A stretch of 64,000 bases of DNA from Beijerinckiaceae bacterium (GTDB lineage Bacteria > Pseudomonadota > Alphaproteobacteria > Rhizobiales > Beijerinckiaceae): the NCBI GenBank assembly GCA_947453205.1, contig CANGFT010000006.1, positions 1 to 64,000 of the forward strand. The letters are read 5' to 3'. The notes beneath the pieces are model-generated. The model was not told the origin of the DNA and did no database searches. It saw only the letters and a list, made by a program, of their open reading frames with translations. Made by a program: the position numbers and the translations under genes. This document shows, piece by piece, positions 27,513-36,591 of this stretch; positions within the stretch are counted from its first letter, which is position 1, and each line of letters opens with the position of its first letter.

Positions 27513-28268
27513 GTGGTTGAGGACTTCATCCTCGAAACGAAGGGGCTCACCAAGGAGTTCGCGGGCTTCACGGCCGTGCGGGACGTGGACCTGCGCGTGC
27601 GCCGGGGCTCGATCCATGCGCTCATCGGCCCCAATGGCGCGGGCAAGACCACCTGCTTCAACCTGCTGACCAAGTTTCTGCCCCCGACCCGCGGCGCCAT
27701 CGCCTACAACGGGCGCGACATCACCTCCATGGCCCCAGCCGATGTGGCGCGTCTCGGCCTCATCCGCTCCTTCCAGATCTCCGCGGTCTTTCCGCATCTG
27801 ACGGGCATGGAGAATGTGCGCGTGGCCCTGCAGCGCCACAGGGGCGACAATTTCGATTTCTGGCGCTCCAAAAAGGTGCTCGACGACCTCAACGGCCGCG
27901 CCATGGCGCTGCTGGAGGATGTGGGCCTGACGGAATTCGCTGACGTCACGGCGGTGGAGATGCCCTATGGGCGCAAGCGCGCCCTCGAGATCGCGACGAC
28001 CCTCGCCCTCGATCCCGAAATGATGCTGCTCGACGAGCCCATGGCGGGCATGGGCCATGAGGACATCGAGAAGGTGGTGGAGCTGATCCGCCGCGTCTCA
28101 GCCAACCGCACGGTCCTGATGGTCGAACATAATCTGAATGTGGTCGCCAATCTGTCTGACACGATCACCGTGCTGACGCGCGGGCAAATTCTGGCGGAGG
28201 GCGATTACGCGACCGTCTCGGCCAATCCCGAGGTGCAGCAAGCCTATCTGGGGGCCAGCCATGGATGA
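27513..28268 (+). CDS. livG: Branched-chain amino-acid-type (HAAT) ABC transporter ATP-binding protein
   Basis: LIGPNGAGKTTCFNLLTKFLPPTRG; LLDEPMAGMGHEDIEKVVELIRR; LivG-type C-terminus PEVQQAYLG. Confidence 0.88.
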   Translation: MVEDFILETKGLTKEFAGFTAVRDVDLRVRRGSIHALIGPNGAGKTTCFNLLTKFLPPTRGAIAYNGRDITSMAPADVARLGLIRSFQISAVFPHLTGMENVRVALQRHRGDNFDFWRSKKVLDDLNGRAMALLEDVGLTEFADVTAVEMPYGRKRALEIATTLALDPEMMLLDEPMAGMGHEDIEKVVELIRRVSANRTVLMVEHNLNVVANLSDTITVLTRGQILAEGDYATVSANPEVQQAYLGASHG

Positions 28269-28971
28269 GGCCCGCGTGCTGCTGGAGGTGAAGGATCTGC
28301 AGGCCTGGTATGGCGAGAGCCATATTCTTCATGGCGTCGACTTTCGCGTGCGCGAAGGCGAGGTCGTGACGCTGCTGGGCCGCAACGGCGCAGGCAAGAC
28401 GACGACCCTGAAATCGGTCATGGGCATGATCGGCAAACGCACGGGCTCCGTGCAGTTCGACGGCCAGCAGACCATCGGCATGACCAGCGACCGCATCGCC
28501 CATCTCGGCCTCGCGATCTGCCCGGAGGAGCGGGGCATCTTCGCCAGCCTGAATGTGATGGAGAATCTGATGCTGCCCCCGCAAGTGCGGCCAGGCGGCC
28601 TGCCGGTGGAGCAGATCTTCGAGCTCTTTCCCAATCTGAAAGAGCGCATCTCGAGCCAGGGCACGAAACTGTCGGGCGGCGAGCAGCAGATGCTCGCCAT
28701 CGGCCGCATCCTGCGCACCGGCGCGCGGCTCCTGATGCTGGACGAGCCCACAGAGGGCCTCGCGCCCGTCATCATCCAGCAGATCGGCCGCACCATCGCG
28801 CGGCTGAAGCAAGAGGGCTTCACCATTTTGCTGGTGGAGCAGAACTTCCGCTTCGCCTCCACCGTGGCGGACCGGTTCTATGTGATGGAGCATGGGCGCG
28901 TGATCGACGCTTTCGCCAACGCCGATCTCGACGCCAATATGGGCAAGCTGCATGAATATCTCGGTGTTTGA
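28261..28971 (+). CDS. livF: HAAT ABC transporter ATP-binding protein
   Basis: LLGRNGAGKTTTLKSVMGMIGKRTG; LSGGEQQMLAIGRILRTGARLLMLDEPTEGLAPVI. Confidence 0.88.
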   Translation: MDEARVLLEVKDLQAWYGESHILHGVDFRVREGEVVTLLGRNGAGKTTTLKSVMGMIGKRTGSVQFDGQQTIGMTSDRIAHLGLAICPEERGIFASLNVMENLMLPPQVRPGGLPVEQIFELFPNLKERISSQGTKLSGGEQQMLAIGRILRTGARLLMLDEPTEGLAPVIIQQIGRTIARLKQEGFTILLVEQNFRFASTVADRFYVMEHGRVIDAFANADLDANMGKLHEYLGV

Positions 28972-28989
28972 ACCTCAGGGAGCACAGAC

Positions 28990-30204
28990 ATGAAGACATC
29001 GGTTTCAACCTTGGCGCTCATGGCGGCGCTGGCTCTTCCCGGCGCAGCCTTCGCGCAGGACAAGAACGTCAAGATCGGCGTGCTCGACGACATGTCGGGC
29101 CTCTATGCGGATGTGGGCGGACAGGGCTCCATTCTCGCGGCCCAGATGGCCATCGAGGATTCCGGCATGGCCGCCAAGGGCTGGAAGATCGACCTGATCT
29201 CCGCCGACCACCAGAACAAGCCGGACGTGGGCGTGAACCTCGCCCGTCAATGGGCCGACCAGGAGAAGGTGGACGGCATCTTCGGCGTGCTGACCTCCAG
29301 CGTGGCGCTGGCGGTGAACGGCGTCGCCAAGGAGAAGAACCTGGTCTACATGAACTCGGGCGCCGCGACGTCGGACCTGACCAACTCCGCTTGCTCGCCC
29401 AACACGGTCCACTGGACCTATGACACCTATCTGCTCGCCAATGGCACGGGCAAGGCGGTGGTGAAGAGCGGCGGCGACAGCTGGTTCTTCCTGACCGCCG
29501 ACTACGCCTTCGGCCATGCGCTGGAGCGCGACACGACCGACGTCATCAAGGCCAACAACGGCAAGGTGCTGGGCTCCGTACGCCATCCCCTGAACAGCGC
29601 GGACTTCTCCTCCTTCCTCTTGCAGGCGCAGGCCTCCAAGGCGAAGATCATCGGCCTCGCCAATGCGGGCGGCGACACGACCAACGCCATCAAGCAGGCC
29701 TCCGAATTCGGCATCACCGGCAGCGGCCAGCAGCTCGCGGCGCTCCTGCTGTTCTATTCGGACGTGCATTCGCTGGGCCTGAAGATGACGCAGGGGCTGC
29801 AGTTCACCGAGACCTTCTATTGGGATCTCAATGACGGCACCCGCGCCTTCTCCAAGCGCTTCTCGGACCGCATGAAGAACAAGAACCAGCCGACCATGGT
29901 GCAGGCGGGCATCTACGCCTCCATCATCCATTACATGAAGGCGCTGGAGGCCAATGGCTCCAATCCGCATGATGGCGTGAAGATGGTGGAGAAGATGAAG
30001 TCCATGCCCACCGACGATGCGCTCTTCGGCAAGGGCGAGATCCAGCCCAACGGCCGCAAGATCCATCCGGGCTATCTCTTTGAGGTGAAGAAGCCCCAGG
30101 AGTCCAAATATCCCGGCGATTATTACAAGCTGATCGCCACGATCCCGGCGAACGAAGCCTTCACGCCGCTCGACAAGAGCGCCTGCGCGCTCGTGAAGAA
30201 GTAA
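28990..30204 (+). CDS. HAAT ABC transporter periplasmic substrate-binding protein
   Basis: Signal peptide; VKIGVLDDMSGLYADVGGQGSILAAQMAIEDSG, Peripla_BP_6 type. Confidence 0.9.
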   Translation: MKTSVSTLALMAALALPGAAFAQDKNVKIGVLDDMSGLYADVGGQGSILAAQMAIEDSGMAAKGWKIDLISADHQNKPDVGVNLARQWADQEKVDGIFGVLTSSVALAVNGVAKEKNLVYMNSGAATSDLTNSACSPNTVHWTYDTYLLANGTGKAVVKSGGDSWFFLTADYAFGHALERDTTDVIKANNGKVLGSVRHPLNSADFSSFLLQAQASKAKIIGLANAGGDTTNAIKQASEFGITGSGQQLAALLLFYSDVHSLGLKMTQGLQFTETFYWDLNDGTRAFSKRFSDRMKNKNQPTMVQAGIYASIIHYMKALEANGSNPHDGVKMVEKMKSMPTDDALFGKGEIQPNGRKIHPGYLFEVKKPQESKYPGDYYKLIATIPANEAFTPLDKSACALVKK

Positions 30205-30209
30205 GACAA

Positions 30210-30235
30210 GCCGCCCCCTCCCGCGAGGGGGCGGC
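30210..30235 (+). promoter_or_regulatory. Intercistronic 11-bp hairpin without T-run
   Basis: GCCGCCCCCTC-CCGC-GAGGGGGCGGC between the SBP and permease genes. Confidence 0.7.
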
Positions 30236-30256
30236 CACTCCCGGGACCGCCAACCG

Positions 30257-31132
30257 ATGTTCAACATCAGCACGCAAGCGCTCTTCGCCCAGCTTCTGGT
30301 GGGCCTGATCAACGGGTCGTTCTACGCCCTGCTGAGCCTCGGGCTCGCGGTCATTTTCGGCATGTTGAACATCATCAACTTCGCCCATGGCGCGCTCTAC
30401 ATGATGGGCGCCTTCTGCGCCTATTTCCTGCTGAACGTGCTGGGGATCAATTACTGGATGGCGCTGATCCTGGCGCCGCTGTTGATCGGCTTTCTCGGCG
30501 TCGTTCTGGAGCGCACCATGCTCCAGCGCCTTGCCGGGCTCGACCATCTCTACGGCCTCTTGCTGACCTTCGGCCTTGCGCTCATCATCCAGGGCCTCTT
30601 CCAGAACTATTTCGGCTCCTCGGGCCTGCCCTACGCCATTCCCCAGCAACTCACGGGCGGGCAGAATCTCGGCTTCATGTTCCTGCCGAACTATCGCGCC
30701 TGGGTGGTGATCTTCTCGCTGACCATATGCCTCGCGACCTGGTTCGCCATCGAGAAGACCAAACTCGGGGCCTATCTGCGCGCCGCGACCGAAAATCCGA
30801 CGCTGGTGCGCGCCTTCGGCGTCAATGTGCCCCGCATGATCACGCTGACCTATGGCTTTGGCGTGGGGCTGGCGGCGCTGGCCGGCGTGCTCTCCGCGCC
30901 GATCAATCAGGTGCGCCCGCTCATGGGCGCGGACCTCATCATCGTGGTCTTCGCGGTGGTGGTGATCGGCGGCATGGGTTCGATCATGGGCTCCATCGTG
31001 ACGGGCTTTGCGCTGGGCATCCTCGAAGGCCTCACGAAGTATTTCTACCCCGAGGCCTCCAACACCGTGGTCTTCGTCATCATGGCCATCGTGCTCATGG
31101 TCAAGCCCAACGGCCTGTTCGGGAGGGCGTGA
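30257..31132 (+). CDS. livH: HAAT ABC transporter permease
   Basis: LINGSFYALLSLGLAVIFGMLNIINFAHGALYMMGAF; VVIGGMGSIMGSIVTGFALG. Confidence 0.9.
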   Translation: MFNISTQALFAQLLVGLINGSFYALLSLGLAVIFGMLNIINFAHGALYMMGAFCAYFLLNVLGINYWMALILAPLLIGFLGVVLERTMLQRLAGLDHLYGLLLTFGLALIIQGLFQNYFGSSGLPYAIPQQLTGGQNLGFMFLPNYRAWVVIFSLTICLATWFAIEKTKLGAYLRAATENPTLVRAFGVNVPRMITLTYGFGVGLAALAGVLSAPINQVRPLMGADLIIVVFAVVVIGGMGSIMGSIVTGFALGILEGLTKYFYPEASNTVVFVIMAIVLMVKPNGLFGRA

Positions 31133-31133
31133 C

Positions 31134-32099
31134 ATGACGACGACGCCGATCAAGCCCGTCTCCCCGGCCGCGCCCGAGCGCAGCGAAACGCCGATCATCA
31201 TGGGCATGATCGCGGTGCTGGCGGTTCTGCCGCTCCTCGGCGTCTATCCCTATTTCGTCATGCAGGCGCTCTGCTTCGCGCTCTTCGCCTGCGCCTTCAA
31301 CCTGCTCATCGGCTATGTCGGCCTGCTCTCCTTCGGCCACGCCATGTTCCTTGGGACGGCGGGCTACGCCAGCGCCCATGCGGCCAAGGTCTGGGGCCTC
31401 GCGCCGGAGCTCTCCATCCTCTTTGGAACGCTGGCGTCAGGCGCGCTGGGCGTGCTCGTCGGCCTCATCGCCATCCGCAGGCAGGGCATCTATTTCTCCA
31501 TGACGACCCTAGCGCTGGCGCAGATGATCTATTTCTTCTACCTGCAGGCCAAGTTCACCCATGGGGAGGACGGCATCCAGGGCGTGCCGCGCGGCCTGTT
31601 CCTTGGCGTCCTCGACATATCGAAGCCGCTTGTGCTGTTCTATGTGGTGCTGGCCATATTCGTGGCGGGCTTCCTGCTGATCTACCGCACCATCAACTCA
31701 CCCTTCGGCGAGATCCTGAAAGCCATCCGCGAGAATGAGCCGCGCGCCATTTCGCTGGGCTATCGCACCGCCCGCTACAAGCTCGCCGCCTTCGCGCTGT
31801 CCGCAGCGCTTGCGGGCCTTGCGGGGGCGACCAAGGTGATCGTCTCGCAGAACGCCTCGCTGACCGATGTGCGCTGGGAAATGTCGGGCGAGGTGGTGCT
31901 GATGACGCTGGTCGGCGGGCTCGGCACCATTTTCGGCCCGGTGGTCGGCGCCTTCATCATCATCGCCATGCAGCAATATCTCGCGGAATTCGGCCAGTGG
32001 GTGCTGGTGATTCAGGGCGTGATCTTCGTCGCCTGCGTGCTGGCCTTCCGCCGGGGCATCGTGGGCGAGGCGGCGAAAGTCCTGCGGCGCAACCTCTGA
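31134..32099 (+). CDS. livM: HAAT ABC transporter permease
   Basis: CAFNLLIGYVGLLSFGHAMFLGTAGY; NEPRAISLGYRTARYKLAAFALSAALAGLAGA. Confidence 0.9.
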   Translation: MTTTPIKPVSPAAPERSETPIIMGMIAVLAVLPLLGVYPYFVMQALCFALFACAFNLLIGYVGLLSFGHAMFLGTAGYASAHAAKVWGLAPELSILFGTLASGALGVLVGLIAIRRQGIYFSMTTLALAQMIYFFYLQAKFTHGEDGIQGVPRGLFLGVLDISKPLVLFYVVLAIFVAGFLLIYRTINSPFGEILKAIRENEPRAISLGYRTARYKLAAFALSAALAGLAGATKVIVSQNASLTDVRWEMSGEVVLMTLVGGLGTIFGPVVGAFIIIAMQQYLAEFGQWVLVIQGVIFVACVLAFRRGIVGEAAKVLRRNL

Positions 32100-32116
32100 T
32101 CGCGACGTCTCGGCTC

Positions 32117-32133
32117 CCCGAAGCGCCTTCGGG
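32117..32133 (+). terminator. Compact hairpin after livM (weak terminator candidate)
   Basis: CCCGAAG-CGC-CTTCGGG, 7-bp stem; no T-run. Confidence 0.4.
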
Positions 32134-32258
32134 CCATAAATTACAAAATAAAATTGTATTGAATATAATATCTCGTCTTTCAAATGTGATTATGCTAGAT
32201 TGTCGCGAAATGGGTTGCGATCCACGCCCCCGCCAGTCACCATTGGACCCATATCGGC

Positions 32259-32552
32259 ATGCCACAGGTCATCTCCGCCAACCGGCTTTCGGATGGAATA
32301 GTCGTGTTCCGCGCCCCCGGCGGGCGCTGGGTCGAGCAGTTGCGCGACGCGCAGATCCTGCCCGACGCCGGCGCCGTCAAGGCTGCGCTTGGCCTTGTGG
32401 AGGCCGACATCAGGGCGAACCATGTCATCGAAGTCGCGGCTTTCGATGTCGCCGTGAAGGGCGATCATGTCGAGCCCGTCCATCTGCGCGACAAGATCAG
32501 GGCCAAGGGCCCCACCACCCACCCCGGCCACGGCAAGCAGGCGGCGCATTGA
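32259..32552 (+). CDS. DUF2849 domain-containing protein
   Basis: VISANRLSDGIVVFRAPGGRWVEQLRDAQILPDAGAVKAALGLVEADIRANHVIEVAAFDV. Directly upstream of the sulfite reductase, as commonly seen in alphaproteobacteria. Confidence 0.82.
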   Translation: MPQVISANRLSDGIVVFRAPGGRWVEQLRDAQILPDAGAVKAALGLVEADIRANHVIEVAAFDVAVKGDHVEPVHLRDKIRAKGPTTHPGHGKQAAH

Positions 32553-32564
32553 GCGAGGATCGTT

Positions 32565-34238
32565 ATGTATCGTTATGACGAATTCGACGCGGCCTTCGTC
32601 GCCGACCGCCTCAACCAGTTCTCCGATCAGGTGCAGCGCCGCCTCAGCGGCGAATTGACTGAAGAGCAGTTCCGCATTCACCGCCTGATGAACGGCGTCT
32701 ATCTGCAGCTTCACGCCTATATGCTGCGCGTCGCCATACCCTATGGCGCCCTGAGCCCGCGCCAGCTTCGCAAGCTCGCCCATATCGCGCGCCGCTACGA
32801 CAAGGGCTTCGGCCATTTCACCACGCGCCAGAACATCCAGTTCAACTGGCCCGCCCTGAAGGACATTCCGGAGATTCTGGGTGAGCTCGCCAGCGTCGAG
32901 ATGCACGCCATCCAGACCTCCGGCAACTGCATCCGCAACGTCACCGCCGACCATTTCGCAGGCGCCGCCGCCGACGAGATCGAAGATCCCCGCCCCTATG
33001 CGGAGATCCTGCGCCAGTGGTCGTCGATTCATCCGGAATTCACCTATCTGCCGCGCAAGTTCAAGCTGGCGCTCAGCGGCGCGCCCCATGACCGCGCAGC
33101 CATTCAGGTCCATGACATCGGCTATCAGCTCGTGAAGAACGAGGCGGGCGAGACGGGCTTCGCCGTCTATGTGGGCGGAGGGCTCGGGCGCACGCCCATG
33201 GTCGGCCACAAGATCCGCGATTTCCTGCCGACGAAAGACCTGCTCGCCTATACCCAGGCCATCGTGCGCGTCTACAATCTGGAGGGACGGCGCGACAACA
33301 AATACAAGGCCCGCATCAAGATCCTCGTGCACGAAAAGGGCTTCGAGGCCATGCGAGACGCCGTTGAGGCGGAGTTCGCCGCGGACAAGAGCGATCTCCT
33401 CGCCCTGCCCCAGAACGAGATCGCGCGCATCAGCGCCTATTTCGCGCCCCCTGCCCTCACGGAGCGCCCGGCGGATTCACAGGCCCTTAAGGCCCGCCGT
33501 GCGCGAGATCCGGCTTTCGCCGGCTTTGTCGACGTCAATGTCGCGAAGCACCGGCAGGACGGCTATGGCCTCGTGACCATTTCGCTGAAGCCCATCGGCG
33601 GCATTCCCGGCGACGCCACCGCCGAGCAGATGGAGCTTGTCGCAGAGCTTGCCGAAAAATTCGGCCATGATGAAATCCGCGTCTCCCACGAGCAGAATCT
33701 CGTTCTGCCCCATGTGGCGCTCGACGATCTGCCCGCCGTCTATGACGCGCTCAGGGCGCAGGGGCTCGCGACCGCGAATGCGGGGCTCATCTCCGACATC
33801 ATCAGCTGCCCCGGCATGGACTATTGCTCGCTGGCGACGGCGCGCTCCATTCCCGTGGCGCAGCGGATCTCCGAACGCTTCGCCGATGGTCCGCGCGCCC
33901 GCGAGATCGGCGCGATGAAGATCAAGATCTCCGGCTGCATCAACGCCTGCGGCCACCACCATGTCGGCCACATCGGCATCCTCGGCCTCGAGCGCAAGGG
34001 TGTCGAGACCTACCAGCTCACCCTTGGCGGCTCGGGCGACGAGAGCTGCACGCTCGGCGACATCACCGGCCCCGGCTTCTCCTATGAAGATGTGGTGGAC
34101 GCCGTCGAGACCGTGGTCGACGCCTATATGGGCCTGCGCGCCTCGCCCGACGAAGACTTCCTGAGCGCCTACCGCCGCGTCGGCATGGCGCCCTTCAAGA
34201 AGGCCCTCTATGAGCGCGACAGCGGCTCGGACATCTGA
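32565..34238 (+). CDS. cysI: Nitrite/sulfite reductase (siroheme, 4Fe-4S)
   Basis: FGHFTTRQNIQFNWPALKDIPEILGELASVEMHAIQTSGNCIRNVT; cluster ligands SCPGMDYCSLA and KISGCINACGHHHVGHIGILG. Confidence 0.9.
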   Translation: MYRYDEFDAAFVADRLNQFSDQVQRRLSGELTEEQFRIHRLMNGVYLQLHAYMLRVAIPYGALSPRQLRKLAHIARRYDKGFGHFTTRQNIQFNWPALKDIPEILGELASVEMHAIQTSGNCIRNVTADHFAGAAADEIEDPRPYAEILRQWSSIHPEFTYLPRKFKLALSGAPHDRAAIQVHDIGYQLVKNEAGETGFAVYVGGGLGRTPMVGHKIRDFLPTKDLLAYTQAIVRVYNLEGRRDNKYKARIKILVHEKGFEAMRDAVEAEFAADKSDLLALPQNEIARISAYFAPPALTERPADSQALKARRARDPAFAGFVDVNVAKHRQDGYGLVTISLKPIGGIPGDATAEQMELVAELAEKFGHDEIRVSHEQNLVLPHVALDDLPAVYDALRAQGLATANAGLISDIISCPGMDYCSLATARSIPVAQRISERFADGPRAREIGAMKIKISGCINACGHHHVGHIGILGLERKGVETYQLTLGGSGDESCTLGDITGPGFSYEDVVDAVETVVDAYMGLRASPDEDFLSAYRRVGMAPFKKALYERDSGSDI

Positions 34239-34249
34239 TTGGACGCGCA

Positions 34250-34756
34250 ATGCCCCTTTATAAAAACGGTTCCTTCGTTCAGGACGCCTGGACCACCATC
34301 CGCGAAGGCGAGGCGATTTCGCCCGCAGGCCATGTGATCGCGCCGCTCGCCTGGTGGCAGGCCGAGCGTCAGGCCTTCGATCAGTCCCATGTGCCGATCG
34401 GCGTGCTCATCGAGCCCGGCGCCTCGATCGACGATTTCATCGCCGACCTGCCGCGCCTTGCGGTGATCGCTCTGGTGATTCCGAAGTTTCAGGATGGCCG
34501 CCCCTATTCCATGGCCCGCCTGCTGCGGGAGCGCCATGGCTACAAGGGCGAAGTGCGGGCGACGGGCGAAGTGCTGATCGACCAGATCCAGCCCATGCTG
34601 CGCTGCGGCTTCGATGCTTTCGAGATCACCGATCCCATCACGCAGGCTGCGCTTGAGGCGGGCCGCATTCCCGGCGTCGCCCATTTCTACCAGCCCGGCG
34701 TCAACGAGGCGCCGCAGCCGGGCGCGCGGCCATGGCTGCGGCAGGCCGGGCGCTGA
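34250..34756 (+). CDS. DUF934 domain-containing protein
   Basis: IEPGASIDDFIADLPRLAVIALVIPKFQDGRPYSMARLLRERHGYKGEVRATGEVLIDQIQPMLRCGFDAFEI. Confidence 0.87.
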   Translation: MPLYKNGSFVQDAWTTIREGEAISPAGHVIAPLAWWQAERQAFDQSHVPIGVLIEPGASIDDFIADLPRLAVIALVIPKFQDGRPYSMARLLRERHGYKGEVRATGEVLIDQIQPMLRCGFDAFEITDPITQAALEAGRIPGVAHFYQPGVNEAPQPGARPWLRQAGR

Positions 34757-34765
34757 AGCCGCCCC

Positions 34766-35122
34766 TCAGGCGCGGCAGCCCTCGCGCAGGCGCTCATGGG
34801 CGGGCAGTTTGAAAGACGCCTTTTCGAGGGCGTCCGCGAGCAAGCCAAGCTCACTGGCGATGCGAAACTCGAGAATGAAATGGAGACCCGCAAGAATGGG
34901 CATGTCCACGCCTCGCAAAAGGGTGGACAGGCGGCTCCAGTCGCGTGAATGAGCTGACCGGGCGAAGACCTGAACGGATTGGGCCACATATTCGCCCGAG
35001 GCCAGACCGCGCTGCTGGGCGCGCAGCTTCACTTCATGGGCGAGATCGGGCCCGATGGAATGGATCGCAGCTTCCGCGACCTTGGCGTGTGAACAGGACC
35101 GGATCAATTCGGCGACCAGCAT
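34766..35122 (-). CDS. Hypothetical protein
   Basis: MLVAELIRSCSHAKVAEAAIHSIGPDLAHEVKLRAQQRGLASGEYVAQSVQVFARSAHSRDWSRL. Start uncertain (35146 possible). Confidence 0.55.
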   Translation of the reverse strand: MLVAELIRSCSHAKVAEAAIHSIGPDLAHEVKLRAQQRGLASGEYVAQSVQVFARSAHSRDWSRLSTLLRGVDMPILAGLHFILEFRIASELGLLADALEKASFKLPAHERLREGCRA

Positions 35123-35173
35123 GTCGCTTCCCCCTTGACGTTTCATCCATAGAAGCGGGCAGGCTTTCGTTGG

Positions 35174-36562
35174 TCATGCGCTCATCGCCAGGACATTGTC
35201 CTGCGTGAGCGCCTCGATGAAATCCTGCCGCCACTTGTGAACGTCGAAGGCTCTCAAATGTTGCAGCATCGGTTCGAATCTTGCGATCCTTTCCTCACGC
35301 GGCATTTCAAAAGCCGTGCGCAGGGCATGGACCACGCCATCAATGTCATAGGGATTGACCTGCAGCGCGCCGCGCAATTCGCGCGCTGACCCCGCAAAGC
35401 GCGAGAGCACGAGCACGCCGGGATCGCGGGGATCCTGCGAGGCGACATATTCCTTCGAGACAAGATTCATTCCGTCGCGCAGGGGCGTCACGACGCCGAC
35501 GCGCGCAGCGCGGTAGAGATGGGCGAGCGTGGCGCGGCCGATGGATTTGTTGATGTAACGCACGGGCGCCCAGTCGATGTCGCCAAACTTGCCATTGACG
35601 CGCCCGGCGGCCTCCGCAACCTCGCGGTTGATCTCCGCATATTCGGGGATCGCCTCGCGGGTCGTGGGCGCGATCTGCAGGGCGGTGAAGCGGTTGTGAT
35701 ATTGGGGATAGAGTTCAAGAAAGCGGCCGATGGCCTCGATCCGCTGCGGAATGCCCTTGGAATAATCCAGCCGGTCCACGCTCAAAGCCAGAGCGCGGCC
35801 TTGCAGCGAGGCCTCCAGCCGCCTTGCGATGGAGGATTTCGGCGCTTCGGCGAAATGGATGAACTCCTTCGTGTCGATGCTGATGGGAAAAACCCCAAGA
35901 CGGCATGATCGACCAAAGGCGTCGATCATGCAGCCCTCGACATTGATGTTCATCTCCTCCTTCAGATAGGCGATGAAGTTGTCCATGAAGGGCTTCGTCT
36001 GGAAGCCCACGAGATCATAATTGATGAGATTGACCGCAAGGCGCGAATGATTGGGCAGGATGGCGAAGAGTTCGGGCGCTGGCCAGGGGATATGCAGAAA
36101 AAAGCCGATCCGGTTCTTCACGCCCCGCGCGCGCAAGTCCGACGCCAGGGGGATAAGGTGATAATCATGCACCCAGATGATGTCGTCGGGCCGCAACATC
36201 GGCGCGAGGATGCGCGCGAAGATCTGATTGACCCGGTTGTAGCCCGCCATGTCCCGCCGAGCGAATTCGGTCAGGCCGGGGCGATGGTGAAACAAAGGCC
36301 AAAGGGCCCGATTGGCGAAGCCGTTGTAATATTCCTCCGCATCGCGCGGGGTGAGGTCGACGGTGACATAATCGACATTGCGCCAGCGCGTCGTCTCAGC
36401 CGTGGGCTCCACATCCGCGCCCTCGCGCACAGCCCCGCTCCACCCCAGCCAGACGCCGCCGCTTTTCTCCAGCGCGTCTCGCACGGCCACGCTCAAACCA
36501 CCGGACGTATAGCGGTCGCCGGGCTTGGGAACGCGGTTTGAAACGGCGATGAGTCTGGGCAC
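35174..36562 (-). CDS. otsA: Alpha,alpha-trehalose-phosphate synthase (GT20)
   Basis: [67 protein letters not shown] start inferred. Confidence 0.93.
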   Translation of the reverse strand: MPRLIAVSNRVPKPGDRYTSGGLSVAVRDALEKSGGVWLGWSGAVREGADVEPTAETTRWRNVDYVTVDLTPRDAEEYYNGFANRALWPLFHHRPGLTEFARRDMAGYNRVNQIFARILAPMLRPDDIIWVHDYHLIPLASDLRARGVKNRIGFFLHIPWPAPELFAILPNHSRLAVNLINYDLVGFQTKPFMDNFIAYLKEEMNINVEGCMIDAFGRSCRLGVFPISIDTKEFIHFAEAPKSSIARRLEASLQGRALALSVDRLDYSKGIPQRIEAIGRFLELYPQYHNRFTALQIAPTTREAIPEYAEINREVAEAAGRVNGKFGDIDWAPVRYINKSIGRATLAHLYRAARVGVVTPLRDGMNLVSKEYVASQDPRDPGVLVLSRFAGSARELRGALQVNPYDIDGVVHALRTAFEMPREERIARFEPMLQHLRAFDVHKWRQDFIEALTQDNVLAMSA

Positions 36563-36591
36563 GGGCCTCCCCTCTCTTCTTCGGCCAAGGA

